A program made the translations under genes and the position numbers. Source: Capitulum mitella (Eukaryota > Arthropoda > Thecostraca > Pollicipedomorpha > Pollicipedidae). Taken from it: 64,000 nt of DNA. The stretch lies in NCBI GenBank assembly GCA_030062745.1, contig CP099841.1:30135398-30199397 (forward strand). The letters run 5' to 3'. The first letter of the stretch is position 1, and every line of letters begins with the position of its first letter. The notes under the pieces are model-generated. The model worked only from the letters and a program-made list of their open reading frames with translations, did not search any database and had not been told where the DNA came from. This document shows, piece by piece, positions 14,417 to 26,163 of this stretch.

Positions 14417-16158
14417 GACGCCCACCGTGCAGGAAAACAAACGGGCAGCCGCGCCCTGCCCCAACAGCAGAGCCGCTGGTCTCAGCCGTAGTGGCTCAGG
14501 ACGTGCACCGAGCTAGCCCCCCCCCCCCTCAGGTTCCGTCGTACAGCAGAGTTTTTGTGCCAGACATGATATTATGCCTACTGGCGACTTCGCTTGCGCA
14601 GAATCTGAGTTCTTCCGTCGGTCTTGAGTCATGCCATCTGTAGTACTCGTAATATCGCGCACTTTAGTCCGACGGCGTCCGTCACGGAGAGCTTCGACGA
14701 GTCACGCAGCGGCACTGCGAGCTGCCGCGTCACAGGCGCGCCGCGCGCGACGCCCTTTTCATATGGCACAGAGACGGATATGCTTGCCACACGTGGTGCA
14801 CCTGTGACATTCCTACTATTCTAATTTAGCGGCACAGTCAGAAGAGGACCGTACGATACTTTCTCAGCCAACAGCCACTCCGAGAACCCGGGACCGCCTC
14901 ACGATTCCCAGCGGTCTCCTAGACGGCTAATGCAGTTGCAAAACGATATTTTGCTGTTGACAGCGTTTTTCAATGCAGAAACGTCTGAGATTACTGTTTA
15001 GGAATGTAAGCTGGCGCAACAGCTCAGCACGTGTATAAATATTTATATATTAAAGCTGGTCCGCCGGTGCCGCTGAACCAGCCAAGGGAAATGCAGAGCT
15101 AAAATACAGCACCTCAGCCAGCTAACCCACGGGCAACCTTGAATGCTATTTTGCGGGTGTCTCGAGTCTCTTGAGAAATTGGGCGGGTTGTCGCCGTACT
15201 TGGCTGTTGGAACACTGAGGCTGAAACACTGAGCACAGGATCATACTTTGTGAATCTGCTGGTATAGCGGCGACTGCGAAACAACCACCTGTTCAGATGA
15301 CTTTGTCCTGGACATGTACCTTGCCAAACTGCCGAAGAAGCCTGACACATTCGTAACCTTCAGAATACCGACCGCGGCCATCATGGCACCCATGCCATTC
15401 TCCAAGGCATCCGTTCATTGGATCTCCTGCTGCAATGCGGAAACAGATTCGCACGTTTTGCGATGCTTATGGTACCAAATGAAATTAGCTGCGTCCAAAA
15501 ACGTCATCGATGTTGTGCGACTGCAGACACGTTCGACATTATCGAAAAGAATGACGAAGCCTCGGCTCCGCCAAGCTAGGCCATTTGGCAAAACGCCGGA
15601 CTTTGAGAACGAAGCATGCGATTAAATTAGCCAAACGTTAACGGTCAAGGTTGCGCTGCACCTGGCTTGCATGATGCAACAACCACCTGTTAATGGTAAT
15701 GTACATGTGGCATGACATTATTGGGATATCCTGTTGCGACAGCTGCGAACAGCACTCCCGACCCATCTTGTTCCAGAGAGAGCAAGAAATGGGTTAAGAA
15801 CAGACTTCACTATCTGTGAGCCTATGGATGTTTGGTCTATAGTCCTTCACCGTTACAACTTATGAAATATATTGAGCATTTTCCTTGGAATGTCGACTGC
15901 GAACCAAGGAAAATGTGTTATGGTCAGTAAGGGAAAGGCCAGTCGCCACTTAGCATCGACAGTTACGTAATCTGAAGACAAATGACACGTTTCCTTACAA
16001 CGGCGAATGAAAGAGCAAATTATTTACACTGGGTTGTCGTAACACATTGGGAATTCTGCCATATGCCGTCAAACCGAGCAACAGTTTTCTTTGTCATGCA
16101 AAAAACAGCCGATTCGTTTACGCTTATGTGAAAAGCAACTTTGAGCACATACCGTTGA
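14417..16158. other. Intergenic, no gene recognised
   Basis: Mixed composition. Short frames at 14624-14824 and 15314-15625 show no domain. Nothing else could be supported. Confidence 0.45.
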
Positions 16159-16215
<57 letters not shown>

Positions 16216-16220
16216 ATATA
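16159..16220. repeat. (TA)n microsatellite
   Basis: About 60 bases of TA repeats with a TGTATGTA tail at the right end. Confidence 0.95.
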
Positions 16221-16925
16221 CACATTTATAAAGATATGGTTGTTAAAATCGACGGCAGATTCCGCATTAATCATTTCTCTGATACCTTCCATACAACGCG
16301 CGAGTTTTTTGTCTCTTCTGGACGTCTTTGACAAATATAGCCAAAGTAAGTGGGCAAGAATCGCACATTGCATGACGCTTATATTCGACGCTTTGTCGTA
16401 CCCAGTAATCGCGGTCGTGCCTAAGACATTCTAAAAAATGGCGTAATGCAATGATGCTTGTACCAGACCAGAAACTGTTGCCACAGTCATGTTCCCAACT
16501 GAGTGAGCGAATCGGCCGGCTAATGTAAAATTTTGCCAGTACATATCTATATCCTTCGCCCAACGCCCAAGTCCGCTTTGGAGTAAGTCCGAAATTGATC
16601 TTACCAATGATCTTAACGACAACATTCCAGAACCCTGGTGGAGAGACTACTGCCTTTAACTGGCAACGTGCCTGTCCAGCTACTAGAATGGTTCAGAACA
16701 AAAACTTGTTAGAAAATCACTTGGTTTGGTACGCTTTCCCGTTTCTTTCGACGCTTTATAAAGAAGTCCAAGGAGGAATTTGTTTGCTACTCAGGGAAGT
16801 GGCGATACCGGTCAATGAATGCTTATTTCTACTTCATAGTATGCTTACACAACATAAAACAACATAAATTGGAGAATCTGTCGAAAATTATGGAACCATT
16901 TGACATGCGGATGTCCAAAGCTTTA
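16221..16925. other. Intergenic, no gene recognised
   Basis: No domain-bearing frame, RNA gene or clear repeat could be seen in this interval. Confidence 0.45.
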
Positions 16926-17180
16926 AAACCATTGGCCACGTCGATCAAAATTTGGTGTCGAAAAGCACTGTGGCCTTGGGTGTAACCGCCGGATGGAGGG
17001 CTGGGGGGACAAGTCCCCCCTTTCCAACTGTGGCAAAACGGGTTTTTGCCCCCCATCCAAATTTCGATCAGAATGTGGACTTTTTTGCATTTTTGCATTG
17101 AAGAAAAATGAACTTTGGGCCGGAATGTTCATCCGATTCATTTGCCCCCTACCCTCAATTTTCTGAGACGTGGTTATATC
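16926..17180. repeat. Probable dispersed-repeat fragment with G/C-run palindrome
   Basis: It contains the exact palindrome GGGGGGACAAGTCCCCCC (17003-17020, minus its two central bases), followed by GGTTTTTGCCCCCCATCC. Pairs of G-run and C-run words close to each other are typical of the ends of the non-autonomous elements elsewhere in this window, but the flanking sequence does not match the 1.2 kb family. I infer a decayed transposon end. Confidence 0.35.
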
Positions 17181-17783
17181 AAGGCTGTGGCAATAGTTTT
17201 TGTCCCAGTAGTTCATACGCACATACACTATTAATGCACACACTTAACATTACACAGAGTTTCCGGCCATGTTTACATCGTTCAGCTTATACCTTACTTT
17301 TTACTCGGGGGCTGGCTCTCGTACAACCAGGGGGTCCCACGCGCACAACCTGGCGTCTTATGGTTGGGTCCCTTTCGCGGGTAAAAAGAGTCTCGAGGCC
17401 GTCACACGCCGCGTTTTCCGTGTGTCCTGTTTCTCTCAGCACCATCACAGAACCATCAGCAAGGCCAAGTGGATACAGAGTCGGTCACAGCTTGCGGCGC
17501 ATCACAAATTATGAATTGACTCCAAGAAGAGGCATTATTATTTTGCCCCTCACCAGCACTCGACCGTGGGAGAGCCAAACAATGAGGTCGTCCTCGATGG
17601 TCCATTGTGATCCGCAGTTTGGCCTCACAACCTCTATCCACGCCAGGCCATAAATGCCTTGTGCCGTTTTCCCACACCCTGTGGGGTTAAAGGTTTCCGT
17701 GTTAGAAGTCGCCCAGAACGGGCATCACAAGGTCACCTTCCGGTAACGCTGCGAGTCGCTCAGTCTGCCTGGACCAGAGCGGC
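17181..17783. other. Intergenic, no gene recognised
   Basis: A plus-strand frame is open for 181 codons (17108-17653), starting within the preceding repeat fragment. Its translation shows no recognisable domain, signal peptide or conserved pattern, so I do not call it a gene. Confidence 0.45.
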
Positions 17784-18097
17784 GATCTGACGGCTGGACC
17801 AGGGCAACGATCTGACGGCCCAGGACAGGGATCTGACGGCTGGGCAAGGACAAGGATCTGACGACTGTCCAAGGACAGTGCTCTGACGACTGGACCAGGA
17901 CAGGGATCTGACGGCTGTTCAAGGACAGTGATCTGACGGCTGGACCAGGACAGGGATCTGACGGCTGTCCAAGGACAGTGATCTGGCGGCTGTCCAAGGA
18001 CAGTGATCTGACGACTGGACCAGGACAGGGCTGTGACGGTTGTTCAAGGACAATGATCTGACGGCTGGATCAAAACAGTGATCTGACGGCTGGACAG
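17784..18097 (+). repeat. Minisatellite, 25-bp unit, about 12.5 copies
   Basis: Units begin GATCTGACGGCTG and continue either GACCAGGACAGG or TCCAAGGACAGT. The two versions partly alternate, giving a 50-bp higher-order period in the middle of the array. Copy length is 25 bp, with one shorter unit near 17809. Because 25 is not a multiple of 3, each reading frame cycles through all phases and stays open on the minus strand; this is an artefact, not a gene. Confidence 0.92.
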
Positions 18098-19407
18098 CAC
18101 GAGCGCCAATCGAGGACGTCTGGCGTGGGAGCGACAGAACCGATCGGCCGCCAAAACATGGACGGCTTATAAACATAGGGTACTGATGGCTGCTCTTTCT
18201 CACAGTTCTCATCCATCGTCTTCCACTAGGACCTTGTATTGCCTGGGCCGTGGATAGAGCGCCAGACAACACAGTAGGAAATACAGCAAACGCAAAGGTA
18301 AATAAAAGCATTCCATTTAACGAAGCTTTGTTCCCAACACATTATCAGAGAAAAATGAATGGGACAGCGCCATGCTCCGTGCATCCTGGTAACTGCATTA
18401 AAACAAGCATGTTATGGACGAACAAAGCATGAATGGACAAGCAAGCACCCTTCGTTACGTGTCATTTGTCAGTCGCTTCTACGGAATTCTGATCATGATA
18501 TCTGTCCATCGCACAAAGAATATACTTCTCACTGGTAGGCATACAGAATCAGAACAAGAAAGAGGTAAAATGGAATATCTGAAACGAGGCGTTGACCATA
18601 GACCATGGCACAAAAACATGCCATTATCTTAGTATGGGCTCTGATCCAACGTTCCTTCACTTCAACGTCTTCGCACCAAATTTATTTTCTTTTTAAATCA
18701 TGAGCGACACACGTGTACGCACTCATATAAGGACTGCAGACTTCTTGTAGTCTGAAAACTAGGACGAGCAGGATCACGTATAAGTGTGGTCACCGTTCCC
18801 CGGTATTTCCAATGTCGGCTACAATGTAGTACATCTTCGAAGGCCAGCGCAAACCTGGACCTCTTCTCCAAGACAATTAAAATAGGAATAGGAGAAAGGA
18901 CTGTTAATCAATACTCGCACCCCGCGGTTCTAGCGGACCACTATGATGATTTAGGATGTAGCTAAGAAACAAAAGGAGGCGTAATAATAAAGAACGGAAA
19001 GCAATCGTTAACATTTTATTGGCTCAGTTAACCTCATCTTGTACACTTTTATCGAAATTTCAGAACCATTTAAAATCAGATTATTGTCCTATTCTACGTT
19101 AAAAGCAAGACGTTTAAAAATGGCGTTCAAGCCTGTCCCAAATATTGCGCAAATGAGGCACAAACATAACACCAACATGAAATAACATGAAAGACCACAA
19201 AACATGAATTACCCAGTTATTCTCGACAAATGTTACTCAATTATTCGAAAAAACTTCGCTTGCCTGGCCTGAGGTTAAGCTTACTAAGAAGCCATTTTTG
19301 CCATCCTACCAGGAAACGTGATAGATAAGTCGTTTCGTTTTACCGCAAGAGGGACAAAATCTATCACTGCTCTTGCTGAAAGACAAAACGGATTTTTGCG
19401 TAAAGAG
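18098..19407. other. Intergenic, no gene recognised
   Basis: AT-rich sequence with only short open frames and no repeat ends apart from the left edge of the next element. Confidence 0.5.
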
Positions 19408-20621
19408 CCGGAGGGCTAGACGGTATGGCCGATTCCCGGCAGGTGGGGGGGGGGGGATTTGGCACCCCCGAGATCTTGAGAACTACTCGTCCGATTTCAT
19501 CGCAACAAACGACAATCGAGTTTCGACAACACGACAATCGAGTTGCCATGTAGTAAACTAGATTTCTACAAAAAGAAGGCTTCAAAATTTTCAAAAGGAT
19601 GGATAAAGGTGGGCAAAAAAGTCAAAATGGAGGATATTTTTGGCCTTCTTATAATTCACTTATTTATGGACCGCTTTTGATGAAATTGGCATGAATCGAG
19701 AGATTATGGATGGGACTTTTACCATTGGTCCATACATTTGAAATTCATAGGCGTTTACAGGATTTCAAAAATAGGAGGATTGGTTTCCCAACAAATGAAC
19801 GAATGAAAAAGGCAAAATCGCTTTTTTGGCTTCTGTTAGTCATGTTATGTTAAAGAAGTACAAATCGTATTACAATGTTTGTATAATGTTAGCATAGGCG
19901 GTGCCAGAGACATCAAAAAGTCAAGGAACTGTCATGGTCATATGTTCTTCAGATCAACTCTTGACCTATAACCTTAAATGACTTCCAGTGACCCTGGAGT
20001 CACTTGGAATGATCTCATGTGCTTTTAGTATTATCCGTAAACGTTTTTAATCATTTGAATTCCCTCTATTTCAAAAATTCCGTTTCACGACTATTGTGAT
20101 ATACGGTACGCCCACTGACATTTTGGATCATAGCTCCGTGACCCGACCTGATATCAAACTGAAACTCCATTCACAAGTAGAGAGCACCATTCTACGTCAT
20201 ATGTTTTCCGGATTTTGCCTTTCAAAACATAGCGCCGAAATAAATACTATAAAACCAAATTTTGATTTTGACCTTGACCTGACCTTGTAAAGTGGCCTCA
20301 GAGGAACAAAATTGTATTTGTACGTTGCCCAACTATTGAGCTATACATCCATATAAAGTTTTGAGTTTTATCTTAAAAGCGCTGGTTTTGGCAGTCATTT
20401 TTTTACCCTGAACAGGGCCAAAAATGGCCTGAGGTGCCTGCCAAATACGTTGGCTGGCTCCGCCCCTGAACAAAATAGAATTTCACAATTTTGTCACAAT
20501 ACGTAAAGAGAATAGCTAGGAAAAGTTACCAGGTTTAGTGAGGCTGCGTCAAAAAGCCTAGAATTGGCAAACAAAAAACCCAAGGGGGGCGGATTCGGCC
20601 CCTTGCCGGGAATAGGGTTAA
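19408..20621 (+). mobile_element. Copy of 1.2-kb TTAA repeat family (R2)
   Basis: It starts inside the left end at CCGGAGGGCTAGACGG, lacking the usual terminal TTAACCCTATTC. It continues with the G-run block (19440-19455), GAGATCTTGAGAACTACTCG, TTTCATCGCAACAAACG and the family interior. It finishes with a canonical right end, GCCGGGAATAGGGTTAA (TTAA at 20618-20621). Its DR1 nuclear-receptor pair is degraded (TGACCTATAACCTT). It has no coding capacity, so it is non-autonomous. Confidence 0.88.
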
Positions 20622-21267
20622 AGGCGCCATGTATGGTAAAACAACAATGCGACGGCCTTACCATTCATTTCCAGAGGTACATAACGAGGGTATGCCTAAG
20701 CTGATAATATGCACTTTTTGACCTGACATGAGTGACCCAAAATAACCCTTCATTGCCAAGCGGTTCCGGAATGCGCTCGAATTGCGTAAAGTGATGTAAA
20801 AAAGTAAAAATTTATCTCTGGCCTCATCTTTACATCTCTCGACGTTAATGGAATATACACGATTGCTGACTTCACCTGGGTTGATCTAAAGCAGCATTTA
20901 GCATGAGGAATTCTTGAATACGTACAGCTCGTTTTATGGGAAAAGACACGTCCAGAGGCTATTTTGTACGATGGAAACAACCAAACAATAAGCTGATGCA
21001 TAAGGATGCAATATCTGAACCGTGTTCCTCACCTGACCTGCCCTTACCAGACGCACACACTATTCACGACTGTTTTTTTTCAATTAAAATGATTTTCCTG
21101 ATTACGTGACATCTACTTAGTACTAGTGGAACACACCGACCTTTGGCCAGTTTACGTGCACCACATGCCGCTCACCTAGCTCACTCGGCGTGACCCGCTT
21201 TCCTATATACATTAAGTTAACATATTAAACCACAACCCAACGTTCAACAGCTAAACCCTCGCCAAAG
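20622..21267. other. Intergenic, no gene recognised
   Basis: No coding signal or recognisable element between the repeat copy and the TAAGG array. Confidence 0.5.
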
Positions 21268-21552
21268 GCCATTAAAGCTATTAAGGTAAGGCTAGTAAGG
21301 TATAAGGTAAGGTATAAGGTAAGGTAAGGTATAAGGTTATTAAGGTATAAGGTTATTAAGGTATAAGGTAAGATATAATTAATATAAGGTATAAGGTAAG
21401 GTATATATTAAGGTATAAGATGATTAAGGTATAAGGTAAGGTAAGCTTATTAAGGTAAGGCTATTAGGTAGGCTATAAGGTATAAGGTAAGGTATATATT
21501 AAGGTATCAGGTTATTAAGGTATAAGGTAAGGTAAGGTTATTAAGGTAGGGC
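21268..21552 (+). repeat. TAAGG/TATAAGG low-complexity array
   Basis: About 285 bases of irregular words AAGGT, ATAAGGT and ATTAAGGT. The array contains many AGGTAAGG strings, each matching the 5' splice-site consensus AG|GTAAG. It is not a telomeric TTAGG array, because the pentamer on either strand is TAAGG/CCTTA. Probably an expanded short repeat. Confidence 0.85.
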
Positions 21553-21670
21553 TATTCCCCTACGTCCCGGACTATAAAGTGGCTGCCATCCCATTTTCAT
21601 TTTTCGCCTAATAAAGATAGTGCGCGAAGAAAATGAATACGTAGCAACTAGCATCAGTTACTTTCTAATC

Positions 21671-21702
21671 CACAAACACACACACACACACACACACACA
21701 CA
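21671..21702 (+). repeat. (CA)n microsatellite
   Basis: Around 32 bases of CA dinucleotides with one CAAACA interruption at the left. Confidence 0.95.
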
Positions 21703-22141
21703 TGAGGCGGCAGTCTGCCCTGCCCGGTAAAAGTTAACAAAAATGTACCATACCATGGCATGTTCTGTTCGAGTTCCCGCTGACACACGTTTGCATTGCA
21801 ATCGTTCAGATCTGTTCTGAATTAATTCTGTGCGTCCGGTTTGGTTTGTTTCGATTCAATACGGTTTTGAAAAGGTTACTGTGCGACAGCTCAGCTGAGT
21901 TCAGCAGCAGGCGTCGGTCTGCTGCTCGCGTGTTTTGCTCGAGAGCAAGGAGCGAACTGCCCCTGATCCCAAACACAGTCGTGACGTCATATACGCGTGC
22001 AAGCAATCGACCAATTAAGAATACAGTCTGGGTCTCTGTCCAGCTTTGTAGCAACCAATCGTACCAAAGAGATCGCCCTGGTCTCTCCTCGATGCACCTC
22101 CATCTGGCGGCCGACCATGCCCTGCGGCGACAACAGCACTG

Positions 22142-22490
22142 GCCGCCCGCTCGGTCGGCCTGACTGCCCGCTCGGTCGGTCTGACCGCTGGCCACCCGCT
22201 CGGCCGGCCTGACTGCCCGCTCGGTCGGTCTGACCGCTGGCCACCTGCTCGGTCGGCCTGACTGCCCGCTCGGCCGGCCTGACCGCTGGCCACCCGCTCG
22301 GCCGGCCTGACTGCCCGCTCGGTCGGTCTGACCGCTGGCCACCCGCTCGGCCGGCCTGACTGCCCGCTCGGCCGGCCTGACCGCTGACCACCCGCTCGGT
22401 CGGCCTGACTGCCCGCTCGGCCGGCCTGACCGCTGACCACCCGCTCGGTCGGCCTGACTGCCCGCTCGGCCGGCCTGACCGCTGGCCACG
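22142..22490 (+). repeat. Minisatellite, 49-bp unit, about 7 copies
   Basis: Anchor word GCCAC occurs at 22191, 22240, 22289 and 22338, giving an exact 49-bp period. Each unit holds two related half-units built on CCGCTCGGYCGGYCTGAC, so the unit is itself an internal duplication (about 21 + 28 bp). The array is GC-rich. On the minus strand all three frames remain open (up to 240 codons, 21806-22528), translating as repeats rich in Arg, Gly, Ser, Pro and Ala. A period of 49 (1 modulo 3) explains this without selection. There is no start context or signal peptide to support a gene. Confidence 0.92.
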
Positions 22491-24638
22491 ATCGGTTTGG
22501 TCGCGCGGCCGCAGCGTGGACCCGGCACCGACGGTACGAGCTGGATTTACACACAACAGTACCATTCAGACTTAGGTCACCTCAGTCAACGACATGAAGA
22601 GCAGTGATAAAGGCCGCCTGGCTGAAATACCGAAAGAATGCGGAGCATTTGGTGATGTATGATAAGTTATTCAAGTTATTCAAACCACACTGCTGTCAGC
22701 ACTCTACGCCTATTTTTTCGCATTTTCATCAGTCACACAAATTCAGACATCACACAACAAAAGCAACAAACAATAAACAACAGCAAAAACAATCAACTCA
22801 AGAAACATCCCAGAGGCCGGGCCGACAGCTCGTCTCTCACTGTCACCCATTTGCAGAAAATCTCCGGACTAGACCCGTGTTGCGATCCTTGCCCTACTCT
22901 ACCCGCACGATAACAGCTGATGGTCTGAACACGTTGTGACATTAATGCCAAAAATTGTGACACCATACCGCTTCTTAAAACGTTCCGATCAAAACACCAT
23001 CCTCAAGGCAAGGCCTCATGCTCTTCTGGTTCATGATCAATGTGCATTAAAAACTGTAGTTAATCAGCCTCAGTACGCGCGACGTGAGCGTTGCACGTTG
23101 AGACCCGACTTCTATCAAAATAAACGAAACTTGACGTGATACAAACATGTCACCATAATTCGAGATTCCGTGCCAAAGAATGCGCCTCTCAGCTTATGCT
23201 TTGACACAGCTTTACTGTTCCCTTGTTGTTCCTCACAAATGCACTTTTCTGATCATTTTGCTTTCAGAAATGCACTCTAATTCACATCGTATTACACTTC
23301 CCGTGCAAGCCCCAGATAGTTATTTTCCTTTTGTGTTCCCTGAAGCTGCGGTTTACCTGTTGTTCTCAGTTTCAACTTTCGTTGTTCGCTGATCGTGCTT
23401 CGTGATTCTTTCTGAGGAGTCTTATTAAATGTTTGATTGTTCACGTCCTGGAACTGAGTGTTTCCAGTGCCCGGCTGAGTAGCTTTATCTCATGACGACT
23501 GTGCAGTGGAGTGCGAGGTGCGGGTTTACATGACTGCGCATGAAATCCAGATCGGTGTTTTACTGTGTTTTAAACTTCTTTTACAACAAAGGTGCCGGAT
23601 GGCCGTGGTCGTGGGCGTTGCAGTTTCTCACGCCGATTGTGACGAACCTTAAAACCCGGGCGACCACCAAGAATCCAGCCAAGGACTCCTGGTCTCGCAG
23701 GCCTGGTCTGTCAAAGTCACGGATTTTTGCGAGTTTGCCGAAGTTTATTATAGCGTTCGTCTCAAGTGCGAGCCTCACGGGGCAACACCTTGGCAGCGAA
23801 GCTGATGAAATATTTTTGAAATTATCCGTACTTCTACTGGCAGCTATCCCGCTGAGCCAACAGCTCAGCAGCTTATGTCAAAACGGGTGTATGCAAGCAA
23901 TGGATGGGTTGTGCCAGTACCGTGCATACCTCAAAACAAACAGCTTGTCGTCCACTCAATGTGTGCTCACACTCATAATTAGGCATAAGCTTACCTAATA
24001 CGTTTCTCGTGCATAACTCAGCGTGCATCCCACTATGTTTATTTCCCTCCGAGACCGCAGACGTTTACCGAAACTTCATGCAGTCATTTAATCTATGCTT
24101 TATTGCCATGCAAAACTGTGCCATGCCATGAAAAAAATCCAGTTCTGATAATCGCCTGTTTCGGTATTCTGAGTTTCATAATTCGTTAAAAAACTAAAAG
24201 TATTTGATTCCGGTTTGACTCTGGTCAGATGAGCAGAATCATGATCTGGTGGCATTCGTAATTCGTTACATTAGGGTATGCAAGCACCGGGCGTCCCAGA
24301 AATAAAATGTTCTCTATTTAGATTTGAAATAACAGCGCCACCAAATCCACCATGCACCACCTGCTGGTAAATAACACGCTCATGCTAATTTGTCTGACAT
24401 ATGTCTGCCCATTCTCGGTCATGAAGTCGCCAGATAAAACGAATCAGATCTAGGCGATGCAGTTTTACCTGGATACTCAGCCGTTTAAATGAAACGAAAA
24501 TTCATTCTTGCTTTCGGGTTCGCACCACCACATGCATAAGGACTCCAGTTAGCCAGAACGTTTGTGAGGAAAGGAAACATATGCATCCACAGAGCCCACA
24601 GGGGTCAACGGAGATCAATGGCTGCCCGATTGAAACGG
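22491..24638. other. Intergenic, no gene recognised
   Basis: A plus-strand frame of 152 codons at 23540-23998 has a GC content near that of coding sequence but no recognisable domain. Elsewhere only short frames occur. No RNA genes or element ends were seen. Confidence 0.45.
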
Positions 24639-24780
24639 TAAACCCTATTCCCGTACAGAGGGTTTCAAAACCTCCAGTCTCCATTTTTTCTTTGCTGGCC
24701 ATTTCCAGGCTTTCTGAGGCACCTTAACGGCACTTGGTGACTTTCCCTAATTATTCCTTCTACGTGTCAAGTCAGACTGA
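24639..24780 (-). mobile_element. Right-end fragment of 1.2-kb TTAA family (R3)
   Basis: TAAACCCTATTCCCGTACAG at the left is a family terminus. It is followed by the reverse-orientation subterminal sequence (TTTGCTGGCCATTTCCAGGCTTTCTGAGG..CACTTGGTGACTTTCC.TAATTATTCCTTCTACGTGTC in segments) matching the right end of full copies. The rest of the element is absent. It lies ~150 bp upstream of the full copy R4. Confidence 0.7.
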
Positions 24781-24932
24781 AACTGCATATGAACCTTTCT
24801 GCATCCTTGATATCTTACTGAAAAAGAAAGTCACAATGTCAGGCTAGCTAATCTTTCTAAGATGCAGCATTCTAGTGCAATTTAAGACTGATGTTTCCAA
24901 CATCCATGTGTATATTTTGTACACTAGCTAAC

Positions 24933-26163
24933 TTAACCCTGTTCCCGGAGGGCTACACGGTATGGCCGATTCCCGACCCGACAGACAGAGGGGGGGGGGG
25001 GGCGGATTCGGCCCCCCTGAAATCTCGAGAACTACACCACCGATTTCATCGCAACAAACGGCAATCGATTCCCCATAACGTAAACTACACTTAAAAAATT
25101 CAAATTTGGAAGGGGTGGACACAGGGGGCAGGAATATCAAAATGAAGGGTAATTTTGGACTTATTATAACTCCGTTGTTAATGGACCGATTTCCATGAAA
25201 ATGGCATGAATCGAGAGACTATGGATAGGACGTTTACCATTGGTGCACACATTTGAAATTTTGAGAAAAGTCATGGGCGTTCACAGGGTTTCGAAAATAG
25301 GAGAATTAGTTTTTTCAAAAACTGGATTAACAAAAAGGTAAAAGCACCTTTTCGGTTTCGTCTAGTCATGATATGCTAAACAAGTCCAAATCGTGTTACA
25401 AAGGTTGTATAATGTTCGCATAGGCGGTGCCAGGGGCATGAAAAAGGGGGAGCTGTCATGGTCACATGCTCTTCAGATCAACGTGTGACCTTTGACCTTA
25501 AATGACCTTCAGTGACCTTGGGGTGATTTTGAATAATCTCGTGTGTATTTGGCATTATCTGTAAACGTTTTCGACCAGTTGAATTCACTTTACTTCACAA
25601 ATCCCATTTTACGACTATTGTGATATAGGGTACGCGCACTGACATTTTAGGTCATAGCTCCGTGACCCTGACCAGATATCAAGCTGCAATTTGGTACACA
25701 AGTAGAGGGCAACCTTCTACGTCATATACATTCCGAGTTTGGCATTTTGAAAAATGATGCCGAAATTACTACTATAAAACCAAATTTTGAGTTTTGACCT
25801 TGACCTGACCTTGTAAAGTGACCTTAGACGAACAAAATTGCATCGGCATGTTGCCCAACTATTTAGCTTTATATCCGTATAAAGCTTTAAGTTCTATCTT
25901 AAAAACGCTATTTTTGGCAGTCATTTTTCTTTTACCCTGAACAGGGCCAAAAATGGCCTGAGACGCCTCCCAACAACGTTGCCTGGCTCCGCTCCTGAGC
26001 AGAACACAGCTTTAAAATTTTGTCACAATGCGTAGAAATATTAGCTAGGAAAAGTCCCACGTTTCGTGAAGCTGCGTCAACAAGCCTGGAATTGGCAAAC
26101 AAAAAACCCGAGGGAGGGGGGGGGGGCGAATTCATCCCCCCTCCCTGCCGGGAATAGGGTTGA
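24933..26163 (+). mobile_element. Full-length copy of 1.2-kb TTAA family (R4)
   Basis: The left end is TTAACCCTGTTCCCGGAGGG and the right end GCCGGGAATAGGGTTGA, so the flanking tetranucleotide is TTAA on the left and TTGA on the right. The G-run blocks near both ends are expanded. The cluster at 25486-25522 keeps the DR1 TGACCTTTGACCT plus two more TGACCT half-sites. A further run of TGACCT words lies at ~25797-25825. It encodes no protein. Confidence 0.92.

Noticed and set aside
17108-17653. 181-codon plus-strand ORF
   Set aside because: No conserved domain, biased codon pattern or splice context; it also begins inside a probable repeat fragment.
17784-18097. Possible CRISPR array
   Set aside because: Units are tandem and contiguous with no unique spacers, and the window is eukaryotic.
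21268-21552. Interstitial telomeric repeat
   Set aside because: The repeated word is TAAGG/CCTTA, not the arthropod TTAGG/CCTAA, and spacing is irregular.
21806-22565. Minus-strand ORFs of 179-240 codons as a repetitive protein gene
   Set aside because: All three frames are open because the stop-free 49-bp unit shifts phase; no signal peptide, splice context or family resemblance.
23540-23998. 152-codon plus-strand ORF as a gene
   Set aside because: No recognisable domain or paired exon signals; length is within what composition allows by chance.
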